Assembly: GCA_016713085.1 (NCBI GenBank)
Contig: JADJPV010000002.1
Location: 124,001-188,000, forward strand
Source of the DNA: Chitinophagaceae bacterium
GTDB lineage: Bacteria; Bacteroidota; Bacteroidia; Chitinophagales; Chitinophagaceae
DNA: 64,000 nucleotides
Direction of reading: 5' to 3'
Below are positions 1 through 11,451 of this stretch, in pieces. The stretch's first letter is position 1; each line of letters begins with the position of its first letter. The position numbers and the translations under genes are program-made. The notes below the pieces were generated by a model. That model saw nothing but the letters and a program-made list of their open reading frames with translations, searched no databases and was not told where the DNA came from.

Positions 1-1
1 T

Positions 2-1194
2 GATAAAGCAGGTGATGCAAAAGATGCTTCATTGAAAGCTCCAAGCGGAACTGAAGGTGTGGTGATTGATAAAAAATTATTCCAGCGTGCCAAGAAAGAT
101 AAGAATGGTAAGATTCGTGAAAAAGCATTACTGGAAAAAGTTGAAAAGATCCACGAAAAAAATACAACTGATCTGCTCGATGTGTTATTAAGCAAACTGT
201 TGTCTTTGCTGCAAAGCAAAACATCAGCTGGTGTTAACAACAACTTTGGCGAATCATTGATTGGAAAGGCGCTAAGTTCAATCAGAAAAACCTTGCAACA
301 ATTGACTATGCCAACGTTAATCCGTTAGGATGGACAGGTGATGCAACAACTGATGAATGGATCAACCAGTTATTACACAACTACAATATCAAGTTCAACG
401 AAGAGTTGGGCCGTTACAAGAGAGAGAAATTCAACATCTCAATCGGTGATGAATTACCTGCCGGTGTATTGAAACTTGCTAAAGTTTACTTAGCTGTGAA
501 GCGTAAACTGAAAGTGGGTGATAAGATGGCGGGTCGTCATGGTAACAAAGGTATTGTGGCTAAGATCGTTCGCCAGGAAGACATGCCGTTCCTTGAAGAT
601 GGAACTCCGGTAGATATCGTATTGAATCCATTGGGTGTACCAAGTCGTATGAACCTTGGACAGATTTACGAAACTGTACTTGGATGGGCTGGTGAAAAAC
701 TGGGTGTGAAATTCGCAACACCAATCTTTGATGGTGCAAGTGTAGAAGAAATTGCCAATCATATCACTGAGGCAGGTTTACCGAAATTTGGGCATACTTA
801 TTTATACGATGGTGAAACAGGTGAACGCTTCCACCAGAAAGCAACTGTTGGTATCATTTATATGATCAAACTGCATCACATGGTTGATGACAAGATGCAC
901 GCCCGTTCAATCGGACCATACTCGCTCATCACACAACAACCATTGGGAGGTAAAGCACAGTTTGGAGGTCAGCGTTTTGGTGAGATGGAGGTTTGGGCAC
1001 TGGAAGCATTTGGTGCATCAAATATCTTGCAGGAATTACTTACACTCAAATCTGATGACATCATGGGTCGTGCAAAAACCTATGAAGCCATTGTTAAAGG
1101 TGACAACGTTCCACGTCCCGGTATTCCTGAATCATTCAATGTATTGGTTCATGAATTAAGAGGCCTGGGTCTTGACCTTAAATTTGAAGAGTAA
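2..1194 (+). CDS. rpoB: RNA polymerase beta subunit, C-terminal part (partial, one frameshift)
   Basis: Carboxy-terminal third of the beta subunit of DNA-directed RNA polymerase; the gene begins before the window. Conserved blocks are visible: KVGDKMAGRHGNKG (nucleotide/RNA-binding region), the SIGPYSLITQQPLGGKAQFGGQRFGEMEVWALEAFGA stretch (seen near 900-1020) and the terminal MGRAKTYEAIVKG block. Reading starts at base 2 and shifts frame near base 269, where one G appears missing after GGAAAGG; the downstream frame continues as AKFNQKNLATIDYANVNPLG and on to the stop. Because the gene is essential, the shift is very probably a sequence error. rpoC follows after 88 bases, as in the usual rpoBC operon. 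Confidence 0.97.
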
Positions 1195-1282
1195 GGAACA
1201 GAAACCTGAAGTGAGTGACACAACCGGTGTTGACTGAAAATCAAAAGCCGGCATCTAAAAACAAAAAAACAGAAACACAGAT

Positions 1283-4200
1283 ATGGCATTCAGAAAAGAA
1301 AATCGTCAGAGGCCAGTTTTTTCAAAAATCACCATCGGACTTGCATCTCCGGATACAATCCTGGAACGCAGCTTTGGTGAGGTGTTAAAGCCAGAAACCA
1401 TTAACTACCGTACTTACAAACCTGAACGTGATGGTTTGTTTTGCGAAAGGATTTTTGGTCCGGTAAAAGATTTCGAATGTGCTTGCGGTAAGTATAAGCG
1501 TATTCGTTACAAAGGCATAGTTTGCGACCGTTGCGGTGTGGAAGTAACGGAAAAGAAAGTACGTCGTGAAAGAATGGGACACATCAAACTGGTTGTGCCT
1601 GTTGTTCATATCTGGTACTTCAAAGCATTACCAAAAAAGATTGGTTATTTGTTAGGCGTAAGCTCTAAGAAATTAGAGACCATCGTTTACTACGAACGTT
1701 ATGTGGTTATACAACCAGGCGTAAAAGAAACCATGAAGATGGGTGATCTTCTTACTGAAGAAGAATACCTCGATCTGTTAGATACATTACCAAAGGACAA
1801 TCAGTACTTACCTGATGAAGATCCGATGAAATTCATCGCCAAAATGGGTGCTGAAGCTGTGCATGATATGTTACAGCGCATTGATCTGGATCAGTTGAGT
1901 TATGATTTGCGTAATGCAGCAGCAACTGAAACTTCACAGCAACGTAAAGCAGATGCATTAAAGCGTTTGAGCGTTGTAGAAGCTTTCCGTGATGCGAATT
2001 TGCGTATTACCAACCGCCCTGAGTGGATGGTGATGCAGTACATTCCTGTTATACCACCTGAACTTCGCCCGTTAGTTCCTTTGGATGGTGGACGTTTTGC
2101 ATCTTCTGATCTGAATGATTTATACCGTCGTGTAATTATCCGTAACAACCGTTTGAAAAGATTGCTGGAGATTAAAGCTCCTGAAGTAATCCTTCGTAAC
2201 GAAAAACGTATGTTACAGGAAGCGATTGATTCATTATTCGATAACTCAAGAAAATCAAATGCTGTAAAAGCTGAAGGCGGAAGAGCATTGAAATCATTGA
2301 GTGATGTATTAAAAGGGAAACAAGGACGTTTCCGTCAGAACTTGCTTGGTAAAAGGGTTGACTATTCAGGTCGTTCTGTTATCGTGGTAGGGCCTGAGCT
2401 GAAATTACATGAATGTGGTTTACCAAAAGATATGGCTGCTGAATTGTTCAAGCCATTTATTAACCGTAAGCTGATTGAAAGAGGTATCGTAAAAACTGTG
2501 AAGTCTGCACGTAAACTGGTAGACAAAAAAGAAGCAGTTGTTTGGGATATTCTTGAAAATATATTGAAAGGTCACCCGATCATGCTAAACCGTGCCCCAA
2601 CACTGCACCGTTTATCAATTCAGGCCTTCCAGCCTAAACTGATTGAAGGTAAAGCCATTCAGTTACACCCGCTCGTATGTTCTGCGTTCAACGCCGATTT
2701 CGATGGTGATCAGATGGCCGTACACGTTCCGTTAAGTAATGCTGCTGTTTTGGAAGCTCAGTTACTGATGCTTGCATCACACAACATCCTTAACCCGCAG
2801 AACGGTACACCAATTACGCTTCCTTCACAGGACATGGTACTTGGTCTGTATTATATTTCTAAAGGAAAGAAAACAACTGATACTGAAATTGTAAAAGGAC
2901 AGGGTAAGGCGTTTTATTCTCCTGAAGAAGTGATTATTGCTTACAACGAAAAACAAGTTGATCTGCATGCGTGGATCAGGGTTCGTTTGAATGTGCGTGA
3001 AAATGGAAAGATTGTAAACAAGCTTACTGAAACAACAGTAGGTCGTGTAATCTTCAATCAATTTGTGCCGAAAGAAGTTGGTTTTGTGAACACCTTATTA
3101 ACAAAGAAAAACCTTCGTGAAATCATTGGTGATATCATTGAAATTACCAACGTTCCAAAAACAGCGAAGTTCCTTGATGATATTAAAACGCTTGGTTTCC
3201 GTACAGCCTTCCAGGGTGGATTGTCGTTCAACATTAACGATCTTCTCGTTCCGGCAATCAAAGAAGAGCTGGTTGAAAATGCACAGGGTGAAGTAAATGA
3301 AGTATGGGACAGTTATAATATGGGTCTTATCACCAACAATGAACGTTACAACCAGATCATTGATATCTGGAGCCGTGTTGATACACGTGTAACTGAAACA
3401 TTGATTCGTGAAATGGCTACTGATAAACAAGGTTTCAACTCCGTGTTTATGATGCTGGATAGTGGGGCCCGTGGTAGTAAGCAGCAGGTAAAACAGCTGG
3501 CTGGTATCAGAGGTTTGATGGCGAAGCCAAGAAAATCTGGTTCTACCGGAAGCGAGATCATTGAAAATCCTGTATTGAGCAACTTTAAAGATGGCCTGAG
3601 TGTATTGGATTATTTTATCTCAACACACGGTGCCCGTAAAGGTCTTGCGGATACGGCCCTGAAAACAGCGGATGCCGGTTACTTAACCCGTCGTTTGGTT
3701 GACGTTGCACAGGATGTGGTGATTAAAGATGAGGATTGCGGAACATTGCGTGGAATTGCAACAAGTGCATTAAAAGATAACGAAGATGTAATTGAACCAT
3801 TGAGTGACCGTATTGCCGGCCGCACATCATTACATGATGTATACGAGCCGCAAACTGATCAGCTCATTGTAGCGGCAGGCGAAGAAATTACCGCAGCTAT
3901 TGCCAAGCAAATTGAAGACAGTGGAATTGAAACAGTTGAAATCCGTTCTGTATTAACCTGCGAAAGCAAGCGTGGTGTGTGTGTGAAGTGTTATGGTAAA
4001 AACCTTGCAACAGGTGTAATTGCACAGAAAGGTGATGCTGTTGGTATTATTGCTGCACAATCAATTGGTGAACCCGGTACACAGTTAACACTCCGTACGT
4101 TCCACGTTGGTGGTGTGGCTGGTTCAGCATCAGTTGAATCTTCTCTCTATGCGAAATTTGATGGTACCATTCAGTTTGACGGGTTACGTACAGTAACTGC

Positions 4201-5570
4201 AACAGGCAACGAGGGTAAAAAAGTACAGTTGGTTATTGGCCGTACAGGTGAAGTAAGGATCATGGATGTAAAGAATGACCGTTTACTCATCACGAACAAT
4301 ATTCCTTACGGTGCTACATTGAATATTAAAGAAGGACAGCAGATTAAGAAAGGCGAAGCGATCTGTACATGGGATCCGTTCAATAACGTAATTGTTGCTG
4401 AAATAGCAGGTAAGATTAAGTTAGAGAATATTCTTGATGGTATTACTTTCCGTGAGCAGGCCGATGAACAAACAGGTCACCGTGAGAAAGTGGTAATTGA
4501 AACAAAAGATAAAACCAAGATCCCTGCGATTTTAGTTGAAGGTGGAAAGGATATTAAATCATATAACCTGCCAGTTGGTTCACACATTGTAATTGAAGAA
4601 GGTGAAGAAGTAACTGCAGGACAGGTATTGGTGAAAATTCCACGTGTACTTGGTAAACTTCAGTGATATCACGGGTGGTCTGCCACGTGTAACTGAATTG
4701 TTTGAAGCAAGAAATCCGGGTAACCCAGCCGTTGTATCTGAGATCGATGGTGTAGTTACTTTTGGAGCCATTAAGCGTGGTAACAGGGAGATTATTGTAA
4801 CAAGCAAGGATGATGTAACCAAGAAATATCTTGTTCCTCTTACACGCCAGATCCTTGCACAGGAAGGTGACTTTATCAAAGCCGGTGTTCCATTAAGTGA
4901 TGGTGCAATTGCACCAGCTGATATCTTAACAATCAAAGGTCCGTTTGCCGTTCAGGAATATGTGGTAAATGAAATTCAGGAAGTATATCGTTTGCAGGGT
5001 GTGCGTATCAATGATAAACACATTGAAGTAATCGTTCGCCAGATGATGAAGAAAGTTGAAATCATTGACGCAGGTGATACGAAGTTCCTGGAAGAAGATC
5101 TCGTTGATCGTTTTGAATTCAATGAAGAGAACGACCGCATCTTTGATAAGAAGGTTGTAACTGAGCCGGGAGACAGCAATAAAGTACGCCCTGGTCAGAT
5201 TGTAACTGTTCGTGAATACCGTGAAGAAAACAGCCAGTTGCGTCGTGCAGATAAGAAGCTGATTGAAGTGAGGGATGCACATCCTTCTACTGCACAACCT
5301 GTGTTGCTGGGTATTACCAAAGCATCATTGGGCGTTCAGAGCTGGATTTCTGCGGCATCGTTCCAGGAAACAACGAAAGTATTGAGCACAGCAGCTATTG
5401 AAGGTAAAACCGACGATCTCTTAGGTTTGAAAGAGAACGTTATCACCGGTCACCCGATCCCTGCAGGTACAGGCTTACGTGAATTCGAGAACATGATCGT
5501 AGGAAGTAAGGAAGAGTATGAATTGCTCCTTACTACCAAAGAAGCCATGAGCTTTGATGATGAAGAATAA
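1283..5570 (+). CDS. rpoC: RNA polymerase beta' subunit (one frameshift)
   Basis: Full-length beta' subunit of RNA polymerase, about 1,430 residues when the two frames are joined. The N-terminal zinc ribbon (CACGKYKRIRYKGIVCDRCG) lies near residues 67-84, the catalytic NADFDGDQM motif binding the active-site magnesium near residue 470, and the second zinc site (CESKRGVCVKCYGKN) near residue 900. The frame changes near base 4656: one A seems missing in GGTAAACTTC, and the next frame resumes with SDITGGLPRVTELFEAR, the normal continuation. I consider this a sequencing error. The start ATG follows rpoB directly and a strong terminator follows the stop, so this is the distal gene of the operon. 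Confidence 0.98.
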
Positions 5571-5590
5571 TTCATGAGATCATTATACTC

Positions 5591-5621
5591 AAAGTCCCCC
5601 GGTTACCGGGGGACTTTTTTT
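5591..5621 (+). terminator. Rho-independent terminator of the rpoBC operon
   Basis: Perfect 12-bp stem AAAGTCCCCCGG / CCGGGGGACTTT with a 3-base loop (TTA), followed by a run of T residues. It begins 21 bases after the rpoC stop codon. Confidence 0.95.
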
Positions 5622-5696
5622 ATGTTGTTAATGCATTCTTAAAATTAATTTCCATTTCCTCTACTCGATCAGATTCCTTTACTTTGCTCACCTGAT

Positions 5697-6307
5697 ATGA
5701 AAAATTTTCAAACAATCCTTTTGCTGTTATTGACAGCTGCTGTAGCGGTTTTATTTTTGTTGCATTTTTCCGGAAAGAAATCGCCCCTGGAAACAGTTAA
5801 AAAAAGTTCGAGAGACACGGCTTCAACAAGCCCTGAACAATTACATGTTGCCTATATTGATCTGGATACCATTCAGAAATACTATGAGTATTTTAAACTC
5901 AAGAATGCCGACATCGAAAGAGATAAACAGCGGATTGAAAATCAAATTCAATCGGAGTTGAATAAACTTGAAAAGACCGGATTGAGTTTTTAAAGAAAGG
6001 ACAGGCGATTACTCAAATGGAAGCTGAAAAGTTTCAGCAGGAATATCAAACAAGATATCAGCAGATCGGTCAACGCCAGCAAACACTGCAGGGCCAGCAT
6101 CTTGAAAGTCAGGCAAAAGCTATTGACGATATTCAGAAAAAAATCAATGATTACCTGAAGGAGTTTAATAAGAGTGGCCAATACAATTTTATTTTTTCAA
6201 CTCAGCAAGGGAACCCTACTCTGTACTTCAAGGACACTGCATTTAACATTACCCCCCAGGTTGTAAAGGGACTGAACGAAGCATACCAGCAATCAAAGAA
6301 GAAATAA
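5697..6307 (+). CDS. OmpH/Skp-family periplasmic chaperone-like protein (one frameshift)
   Basis: About 203 residues when joined. It has an N-terminal hydrophobic segment (residues about 5-22, signal anchor or signal peptide), then VAYIDLDTIQKYYEYFK, the typical start of the OmpH/Skp domain, followed by a long charged helical region rich in K, E and Q that would form the coiled-coil tentacles. Skp/OmpH proteins escort outer-membrane proteins through the periplasm. The frame shifts near base 5972 (one A missing in CTTGAAAAGACC); the continued frame reads DRIEFLKKGQAITQMEAEKF without a break. It stands alone between the rpoBC terminator and the permease. The family is clear from pattern, the exact client role is inferred. 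Confidence 0.8.
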
Positions 6308-6361
6308 GGTTTCAGATTAATCCTTATCTTCCGTTTCAATTTTTGAAACGAAATCACTGCT

Positions 6362-7772
6362 ATGTCTTCAGAAAAAGAATTCAAACCATCGCTCAGTTTA
6401 TTTGATGCCACAATGGTTGTAGCCGGATCCATGATCGGCTCAGGCATTTTTATTGTAAGTGCCGATATTACCAGGAATGTGGGTAGTGCCGGCTGGTTAA
6501 TTGTTGTTTGGTTATTAACCGGGTTTATGACTTTAACCGCAGCTGTAAGTTATGGCGAATTAAGCGGTATGTATCCAAAAGCCGGTGGACAGTATGTGTA
6601 TCTGAAAGAAGCATACAATCCTTTGCTTGGATTTCTTTACGGGTGGAGTTTCTTCACGGTTATTCAAACGGCAACCATTGCAGCAGTTGGCGTTGCCTTT
6701 TCAAAATTTATGGCGTATTTAATTCCGGGTGTAAGTGAAGACCTGGTAGCTTTTGATCTTGGCTTCATTAAAATTTCTCCTGCACAACTTGTTTCTATTG
6801 CATTGATCATCCTGCTCACTTTTATAAATACAAGAGGAGTAAAAGAAGGGAAATATATTCAAACCACTTTTACGGTTACAAAACTATTGAGTTTATTTGG
6901 CCTGATTATTTTCGGGTTGATCTTAATGAAAGGCGATGTGTGGACGGCCAACTGGTCGAATGCATGGACGATTCAATCTTTAAGCAAAGACGGTTCAACC
7001 GCCAGTTTAACAACGATCGCTGCATTGGGAGCAATTGCTGCCGCCATGGTTGGTTCAATTTTCAGCAGTGATGCATGGAATAATGTTACATTTATTGCAG
7101 GTGAAATTAAAAACCCAAAACGAAACATCGGTTTAAGTTTATTCTTAGGAACGCTGATTGTTACAATCATTTATGTTTCTGCCAATGTAATGTACACTGC
7201 CGTACTTCCATTGCAGGAAATTGCTTCAGCAGAAAAAGACAGGGTAGCAGTTGCTGCTTCGAACGTGATCTTTGGAAATGCAGGAACCATCATTATTGCA
7301 TTGATGATTATGGTTTCAACTTTTGGCTGTAACAATGGGTTGATCCTTGCAGGAGCAAGGGGTTTATTATACCATGGCAAAGGATGGACTGTTTTTAAAC
7401 AGGCCGGAGAGCTGAATAAATTTGCAGTGCCGCAATGGAGTTTGTGGGTACAGTGTATCATTGCCTGTTTATGGAGTGTAAGTGGAAAGTATGGTCAGCT
7501 GCTGGATATGATTTCATTTGTGGTAGTGCTGTTTTTACATGTTAACTATTGGCGGCATATTCATTCTGCGTAAAAGCGACCTGATATAGAACGGCCTTAC
7601 AAAGCATTCCGGCTATCCGTTATTGCCCATTATGTATATTCTTATGGGGCTTGCGTTTTGTATTTTGTTGATCGTCTTCAAACCTGAATTTACATGGCCG
7701 GGTTTGATCATTGTACTAATTGGTATTCCTGTTTATTATCTTGCAGTGGCAAGTAAAAAGAAAACAGCATAA
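6362..7772 (+). CDS. APC-family amino acid permease (three frameshifts near the 3' end)
   Basis: Multi-spanning inner-membrane amino acid/polyamine permease. The N-terminal GSMIGSGIFIVSADI motif is the hallmark first helix of the APC superfamily (LAT/YjeH-like), followed by about eleven further hydrophobic helices. Three indels close together (about 7535, 7574 and 7610) disrupt the last 80 codons: an extra T, a missing A and an extra C. Correcting them gives a continuous end reading MLTIGGIFILRKKRPDIERPYKAFGYP and finishing at 7772 just before the next gene. Three compensable indels in 80 bases could mark a decaying gene, but indels in neighbouring essential genes make sequence error more likely. 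The substrate cannot be told. Confidence 0.85.
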
Positions 7773-7774
7773 AG

Positions 7775-8770
7775 ATGAGTGGCTATAATTTTGATGAATT
7801 ATTTGAAAAGTTATCACAGATAAAAGTAGGAGTGATTGGTGATGTAATGCTTGATACCTATATGTGGGGTCATGTAGATCGTATTTCTCCCGAAGCACCG
7901 GTTCCCATTGTTTCATTAGATAAAAAAGAGTACCGTATTGGTGGTGCAGCAAATGTTGCACTGAATATTGCATCGCTCGGTGCATCTGTTTCTATGCTGA
8001 GCGTAATAGGAAATGATGAGGAGGGAAAACTGCTGAATCAATTGTTACAAGAGAAGAAAATCAAAACAGATTTTTTGCTGAATAGTAACAAACGCATTAC
8101 TACCAGTAAAACAAGAGTCATCAGCCGCAACCAGCAAATGATGAGACTGGATAATGAAATCACTCATGATCTCTGGTATGAAGATGAGAACAGGCTGATA
8201 CTTGCACTGCAAACATTTATTGCACAGGAAAAACCGCATGTACTCATTTTTGAAGATTATAACAAAGGAGTATTAACTGAACTCATTATTCAGAAAGCAA
8301 TTGACCTGTGCAAACATCATGGCATCGTTACAGCAGTTGATCCCAAACGAAAGAATTTCTTTAATTATAAAGGAGTGGAGATTTTCAAGCGTAATTTAAA
8401 AGAAGTAAAGGAAGGTTTGAATTTAGTTGTTGAGGATGTGAATGAAGAAACACTGAAATCGATTCATACAAAACTGGCAGAGAAATTACAGCACCACACA
8501 TCATTCATTACTCTTTCTGAAAAAGGGGTGTTCTACAATAATGAAACAGAAGCAGGAATTATTCCAACACATATCCGCAGTATTGCAGATGTAAGCGGTG
8601 CAGGTGATACAGTGATTGCTGTTGCTTCACTTGTTTATGCAGCAACGAAGGATGTAAAGCTGATGGCTGAAATGGCTAACATTGCCGGCGGATTGGTATG
8701 TGAAGAAGTAGGAACTGCTGCGATCAATAAAGACCGTCTGATACAGGAATGCAAGCTCTTATTGAATTAA
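7775..8770 (+). CDS. rfaE1: D-glycero-beta-D-manno-heptose-7-phosphate kinase (PfkB family)
   Basis: 331 residues, sugar kinase of the PfkB/ribokinase family. The start GVIGDVMLDTYMWGHVDRISPEAPVPI and GGAANVALNIASLGA are characteristic of the kinase half of HldE (RfaE domain I), and DVSGAGDTVIAVASLVYA near residue 275 contains the catalytic GAGD motif. It would phosphorylate heptose 7-phosphate at position 1 for ADP-heptose and lipopolysaccharide core synthesis. The nucleotidyltransferase half of the E. coli bifunctional enzyme is absent, as usual when the two activities are on separate genes. It starts 2 bases after the permease stop, suggesting co-transcription. Confidence 0.88.
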   Translation: MSGYNFDELFEKLSQIKVGVIGDVMLDTYMWGHVDRISPEAPVPIVSLDKKEYRIGGAANVALNIASLGASVSMLSVIGNDEEGKLLNQLLQEKKIKTDFLLNSNKRITTSKTRVISRNQQMMRLDNEITHDLWYEDENRLILALQTFIAQEKPHVLIFEDYNKGVLTELIIQKAIDLCKHHGIVTAVDPKRKNFFNYKGVEIFKRNLKEVKEGLNLVVEDVNEETLKSIHTKLAEKLQHHTSFITLSEKGVFYNNETEAGIIPTHIRSIADVSGAGDTVIAVASLVYAATKDVKLMAEMANIAGGLVCEEVGTAAINKDRLIQECKLLLN

Positions 8771-8776
8771 AATCTC

Positions 8777-9738
8777 ATGCAAACATTTTCAATTGCTATA
8801 CATGGTGGTGCAGGTACAATCCTGAAGCAGGATATGACTGCTGAGCTGGAAGCTGCTTACATCAAGGGTTTGGAAGATGCATTGTCTGCTGGTTATTCTG
8901 TTTTGGAAAAAGGCGGAACTGCATTGAATGCAGTTGCAGCTGCGGTTGTTTCATTAGAAAATTGCATCATGTTCAATGCAGGGAAAGGTTCTGTGTTTAC
9001 AAAAAATGGCACACATGAAATGGATGCAGCAATCATGGATGGAAAATCACTTGATGCAGGTGCGGTTGCAGGAGTAAGTTCTGTAAAAAATCCTGTTGCG
9101 CTTGCATTGGCGATTATGCAAAAAAGTGAACATGTTTTATTAAGTGGTGATGGAGCTTTGCAATTTGCAAAACAACAGGGATTGAAAATTGAAGATGAAG
9201 CTTATTTTTTTCGCAATTCCGGTGTGATCAATGGCAGCTGGTGAAGGATGAAGATAAGATTGCACTGGATCATAATATCCAGGTTGAAAAGCCCTCCTCC
9301 ACTAAAACTACGGCGGGCAAGAAATTTGGAACAGTTGGTGCAGTTGCCTGCGACCGTTATGGAAATATAGCCGCTTCAACAAGCACCGGCGGCATGACGA
9401 ATAAGAATTATAACCGCATTGGCGACAGCCCCATTATTGGTGCAGGTACTTATGCAAATAATAAAACCTGTGCCATTTCCTGTACAGGACACGGTGAATT
9501 GTTTTTAAAAGCAGTTGCTGCTTATGATATAAGCTGTTTAATGGAATACAAAGGAATGAGTTTGCAGGAAGCAATGGATTTTGTTACACTTGATAAATTA
9601 GTGAAAATAAACGGTGAAGGCGGAATGGTTGGTGTGGATGCAAAAGGAAATACAGCCCTTGTATTTAACAGCGACGGTATGTACCGTGCAATGCAAAACA
9701 GTAATGGTGAAAAACAAATTGCCATCTACAGATATTAA
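8777..9738 (+). CDS. Isoaspartyl peptidase / L-asparaginase (one frameshift)
   Basis: Type III (plant-type) asparaginase of the Ntn-hydrolase superfamily, about 320 residues when joined. FSIAIHGGAG opens the protein, and the autocleavage site with the catalytic threonine is in KKFGTVGAVACDRYGNIAASTSTGG, so the precursor would split into alpha and beta subunits there. GDSPIIGAGTYA and TGHGE are substrate-pocket motifs. The frame shifts near 9205-9211 (a run of seven T, probably one short); the continuing frame reads SQFRCDQWQLVKDEDK. It removes isoaspartyl residues from damaged peptides or hydrolyses asparagine. It starts 6 bases after the kinase stop, probably the same transcript. Confidence 0.9.
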
Positions 9739-9821
9739 CTCTCAACTGCTTTGTACTACGTTGCTCTAAAGGCTTTTCGTTTAAGATTATGTGGAAATGC
9801 TCTATCAAAAGAGCGAAGTAG

Positions 9822-9829
9822 TATCTTTG
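9822..9829 (+). promoter_or_regulatory. Bacteroidetes -7 box ahead of ispD
   Basis: TATCTTTG matches the TAnnTTTG -7 consensus of the Bacteroidetes primary sigma factor and ends only 4 bases before the ispD ATG. No good TTTG -33 element is seen 19-21 bases upstream. If used, transcription would start at or next to the start codon. Confidence 0.45.
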
Positions 9830-9833
9830 AACA

Positions 9834-10499
9834 ATGAAAACATATGCTGTAATTGTGGCCGGTGGTGCCGGTAAAAGAATGGGTTCAGCACTTCCCAAAC
9901 AATTTTTATTACTGAAGAATAAACCTGTTCTCTATTATACTATTGATGCTTTTCTGAAAGCTGTTCCCGGTATTCATGTTATCATTGTATTGCCTGAAGA
10001 ACATTTAGAACTCGGAAAAGAAATTGTGGATGGTTTTTTTGATGAACAACAGATTCAGTTAACAGTTGGTGGTGAAACAAGATTTCATTCTGTACAGAAT
10101 GGGTTGAAGCTGATCAGTGAAGAATCAATCATCTTTGTGCATGATGGTGTTCGTTGTTTAGTTAGTGAAGAATTGATTCAGCGTTGTTATACAACTGCAC
10201 TGGAAACAGGCAGTGCAATACCTGCTGTTGAATGCAGGGATAGTGTACGGATGATTACAGAAGATGGCAATGATCCTGTTGACAGAACCAAATTGCGTCT
10301 TGTTCAAACACCTCAAACTTTTCACAGTAAAATACTATTGCCTGCTTTTGCAATTGATTATAAAGAACGCTTTACAGATGAAGCTACTGTAGTGGAAGCA
10401 TTTGGATTGAAAGTAACCCTGGTGCAGGGTGAAGAAACCAATATCAAAATCACTAACCCAATTGACCTTGTAATTGCAGAGAAGATACTGGAAGACTAA
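9834..10499 (+). CDS. ispD: 2-C-methyl-D-erythritol 4-phosphate cytidylyltransferase
   Basis: 221 residues, the usual length for IspD. The N-terminal AVIVAGGAGKRMGSALPKQFLLL is the nucleotide-binding signature (glycine-rich loop and catalytic K/R), HDGVRCLVS is the substrate-binding block, and VQTPQTF plus DEATVVEAFG are family motifs. The enzyme transfers CMP to methylerythritol phosphate in the non-mevalonate isoprenoid pathway in the cytosol. The gene is intact. It is separated from the asparaginase by 95 bases that hold its own -7 box, and converges with the minus-strand gene downstream. Confidence 0.95.
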   Translation: MKTYAVIVAGGAGKRMGSALPKQFLLLKNKPVLYYTIDAFLKAVPGIHVIIVLPEEHLELGKEIVDGFFDEQQIQLTVGGETRFHSVQNGLKLISEESIIFVHDGVRCLVSEELIQRCYTTALETGSAIPAVECRDSVRMITEDGNDPVDRTKLRLVQTPQTFHSKILLPAFAIDYKERFTDEATVVEAFGLKVTLVQGEETNIKITNPIDLVIAEKILED

Positions 10500-10532
10500 A
10501 TTCCGTCAGACGTGGCCGTCCGACGGGGCGTA

Positions 10533-11451
10533 TCAATCTTTCATCCACCTTAATAATTTCGGCAACCTGTTCATGCGTAAGGCAGGGTATCTTTCTTCTG
10601 TTGCACCATAACTGCTGTAGAAGAATGCAAGGTTACGGATATCACTTCCTTCAAAGTCAAGCAGAGTGGGGGTTGCAGCATGTTTTTTTATAAAGCAATC
10701 AATCAGGTAATGCGAAGCTCCCAATGTTTTTCCATTTGGGTGATTGCCAACAAGTATATAATACCAACGGGAATGAGAGTATAGAAACACGGCAGAAGCA
10801 AGTAACTCAGCAGCTTTTGAATAAATGCCGATCGTTTCAATCGTTTGATTTTTTTCTGCTTCTGCAACTACTTTTGAAAACCTGCTGATCTGTTCATCGC
10901 TAATTGCTGAAATGCGTTGCATGGTTTCTTTGGCCAGCGATATGATTTCATTCAGTTCAATTTCTTCTTTTACAACTAAGCCACCTGTTTCTGCTTTTTT
11001 AATATTACGCTTCAAATTAGAGCGGTAAGCACTGCTGATGGTTTCGTAATCTTTATTTAAAGGAAGTACATAGTTAATCCGTTCAGTTAACGGATAATCA
11101 GCTACACTGAAAAGATTCCGCTGGTTAAGATAAATATCAAAATATTTAAACTTTTGCGGAATTGCTTTCAGAAAGGCTTCAACGGTTTCTTTTGTAATTT
11201 TCTCTTTTGAGAATACACCAAGACTGGCACAAAAGAAAGGCTGAAACAAATAGTGAATACCATATTTCTTATTCCAGGTGAGTGGCATCACAGCTTCATA
11301 GTCATTTTAACACCAATGCATCCCATTGGTCAGCCATCGCATCGAGGTACCAGGAGTAACTGTAAATAAGGCCGTTTACTGAATGATCAATACAGTTATC
11401 CCATTTTGTTTTATCTATTTCAGGATGTGGTATGTAGTTGATTTGCTGCAT
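10533..11451 (-). CDS. GNAT-fold (FemAB/acetyltransferase-like) protein (one frameshift)
   Basis: About 306 residues after correcting one indel near 11306 (GTTAAAATGAC, probably one A too many). The N-terminus starting at 11451 reads MQQINYIPHPEIDKTKWDNC and SYSWYLDAMADQWDALVL; the remainder contains SSAYRSNLKRNIKKAE and a C-terminal DFEGSDIRNLAFFYSSYGA block, a pattern seen in Bacteroidetes GNAT/FemAB-like proteins of unknown substrate. Its start codon overlaps the stop of the M1 peptidase upstream (TGATG), so translation is probably coupled. What it acylates is unknown; an aminoacyl or acyl transfer to an envelope component is a guess. Confidence 0.6.

Noticed and set aside
490..762. Minus-strand open frame inside rpoB
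   Set aside because: Shadow of the conserved beta subunit coding strand; no independent evidence.
6362..7772. Amino acid permease as a true pseudogene
   Set aside because: Three indels at its end are of the same type as those in essential genes, so sequencing error is more probable.
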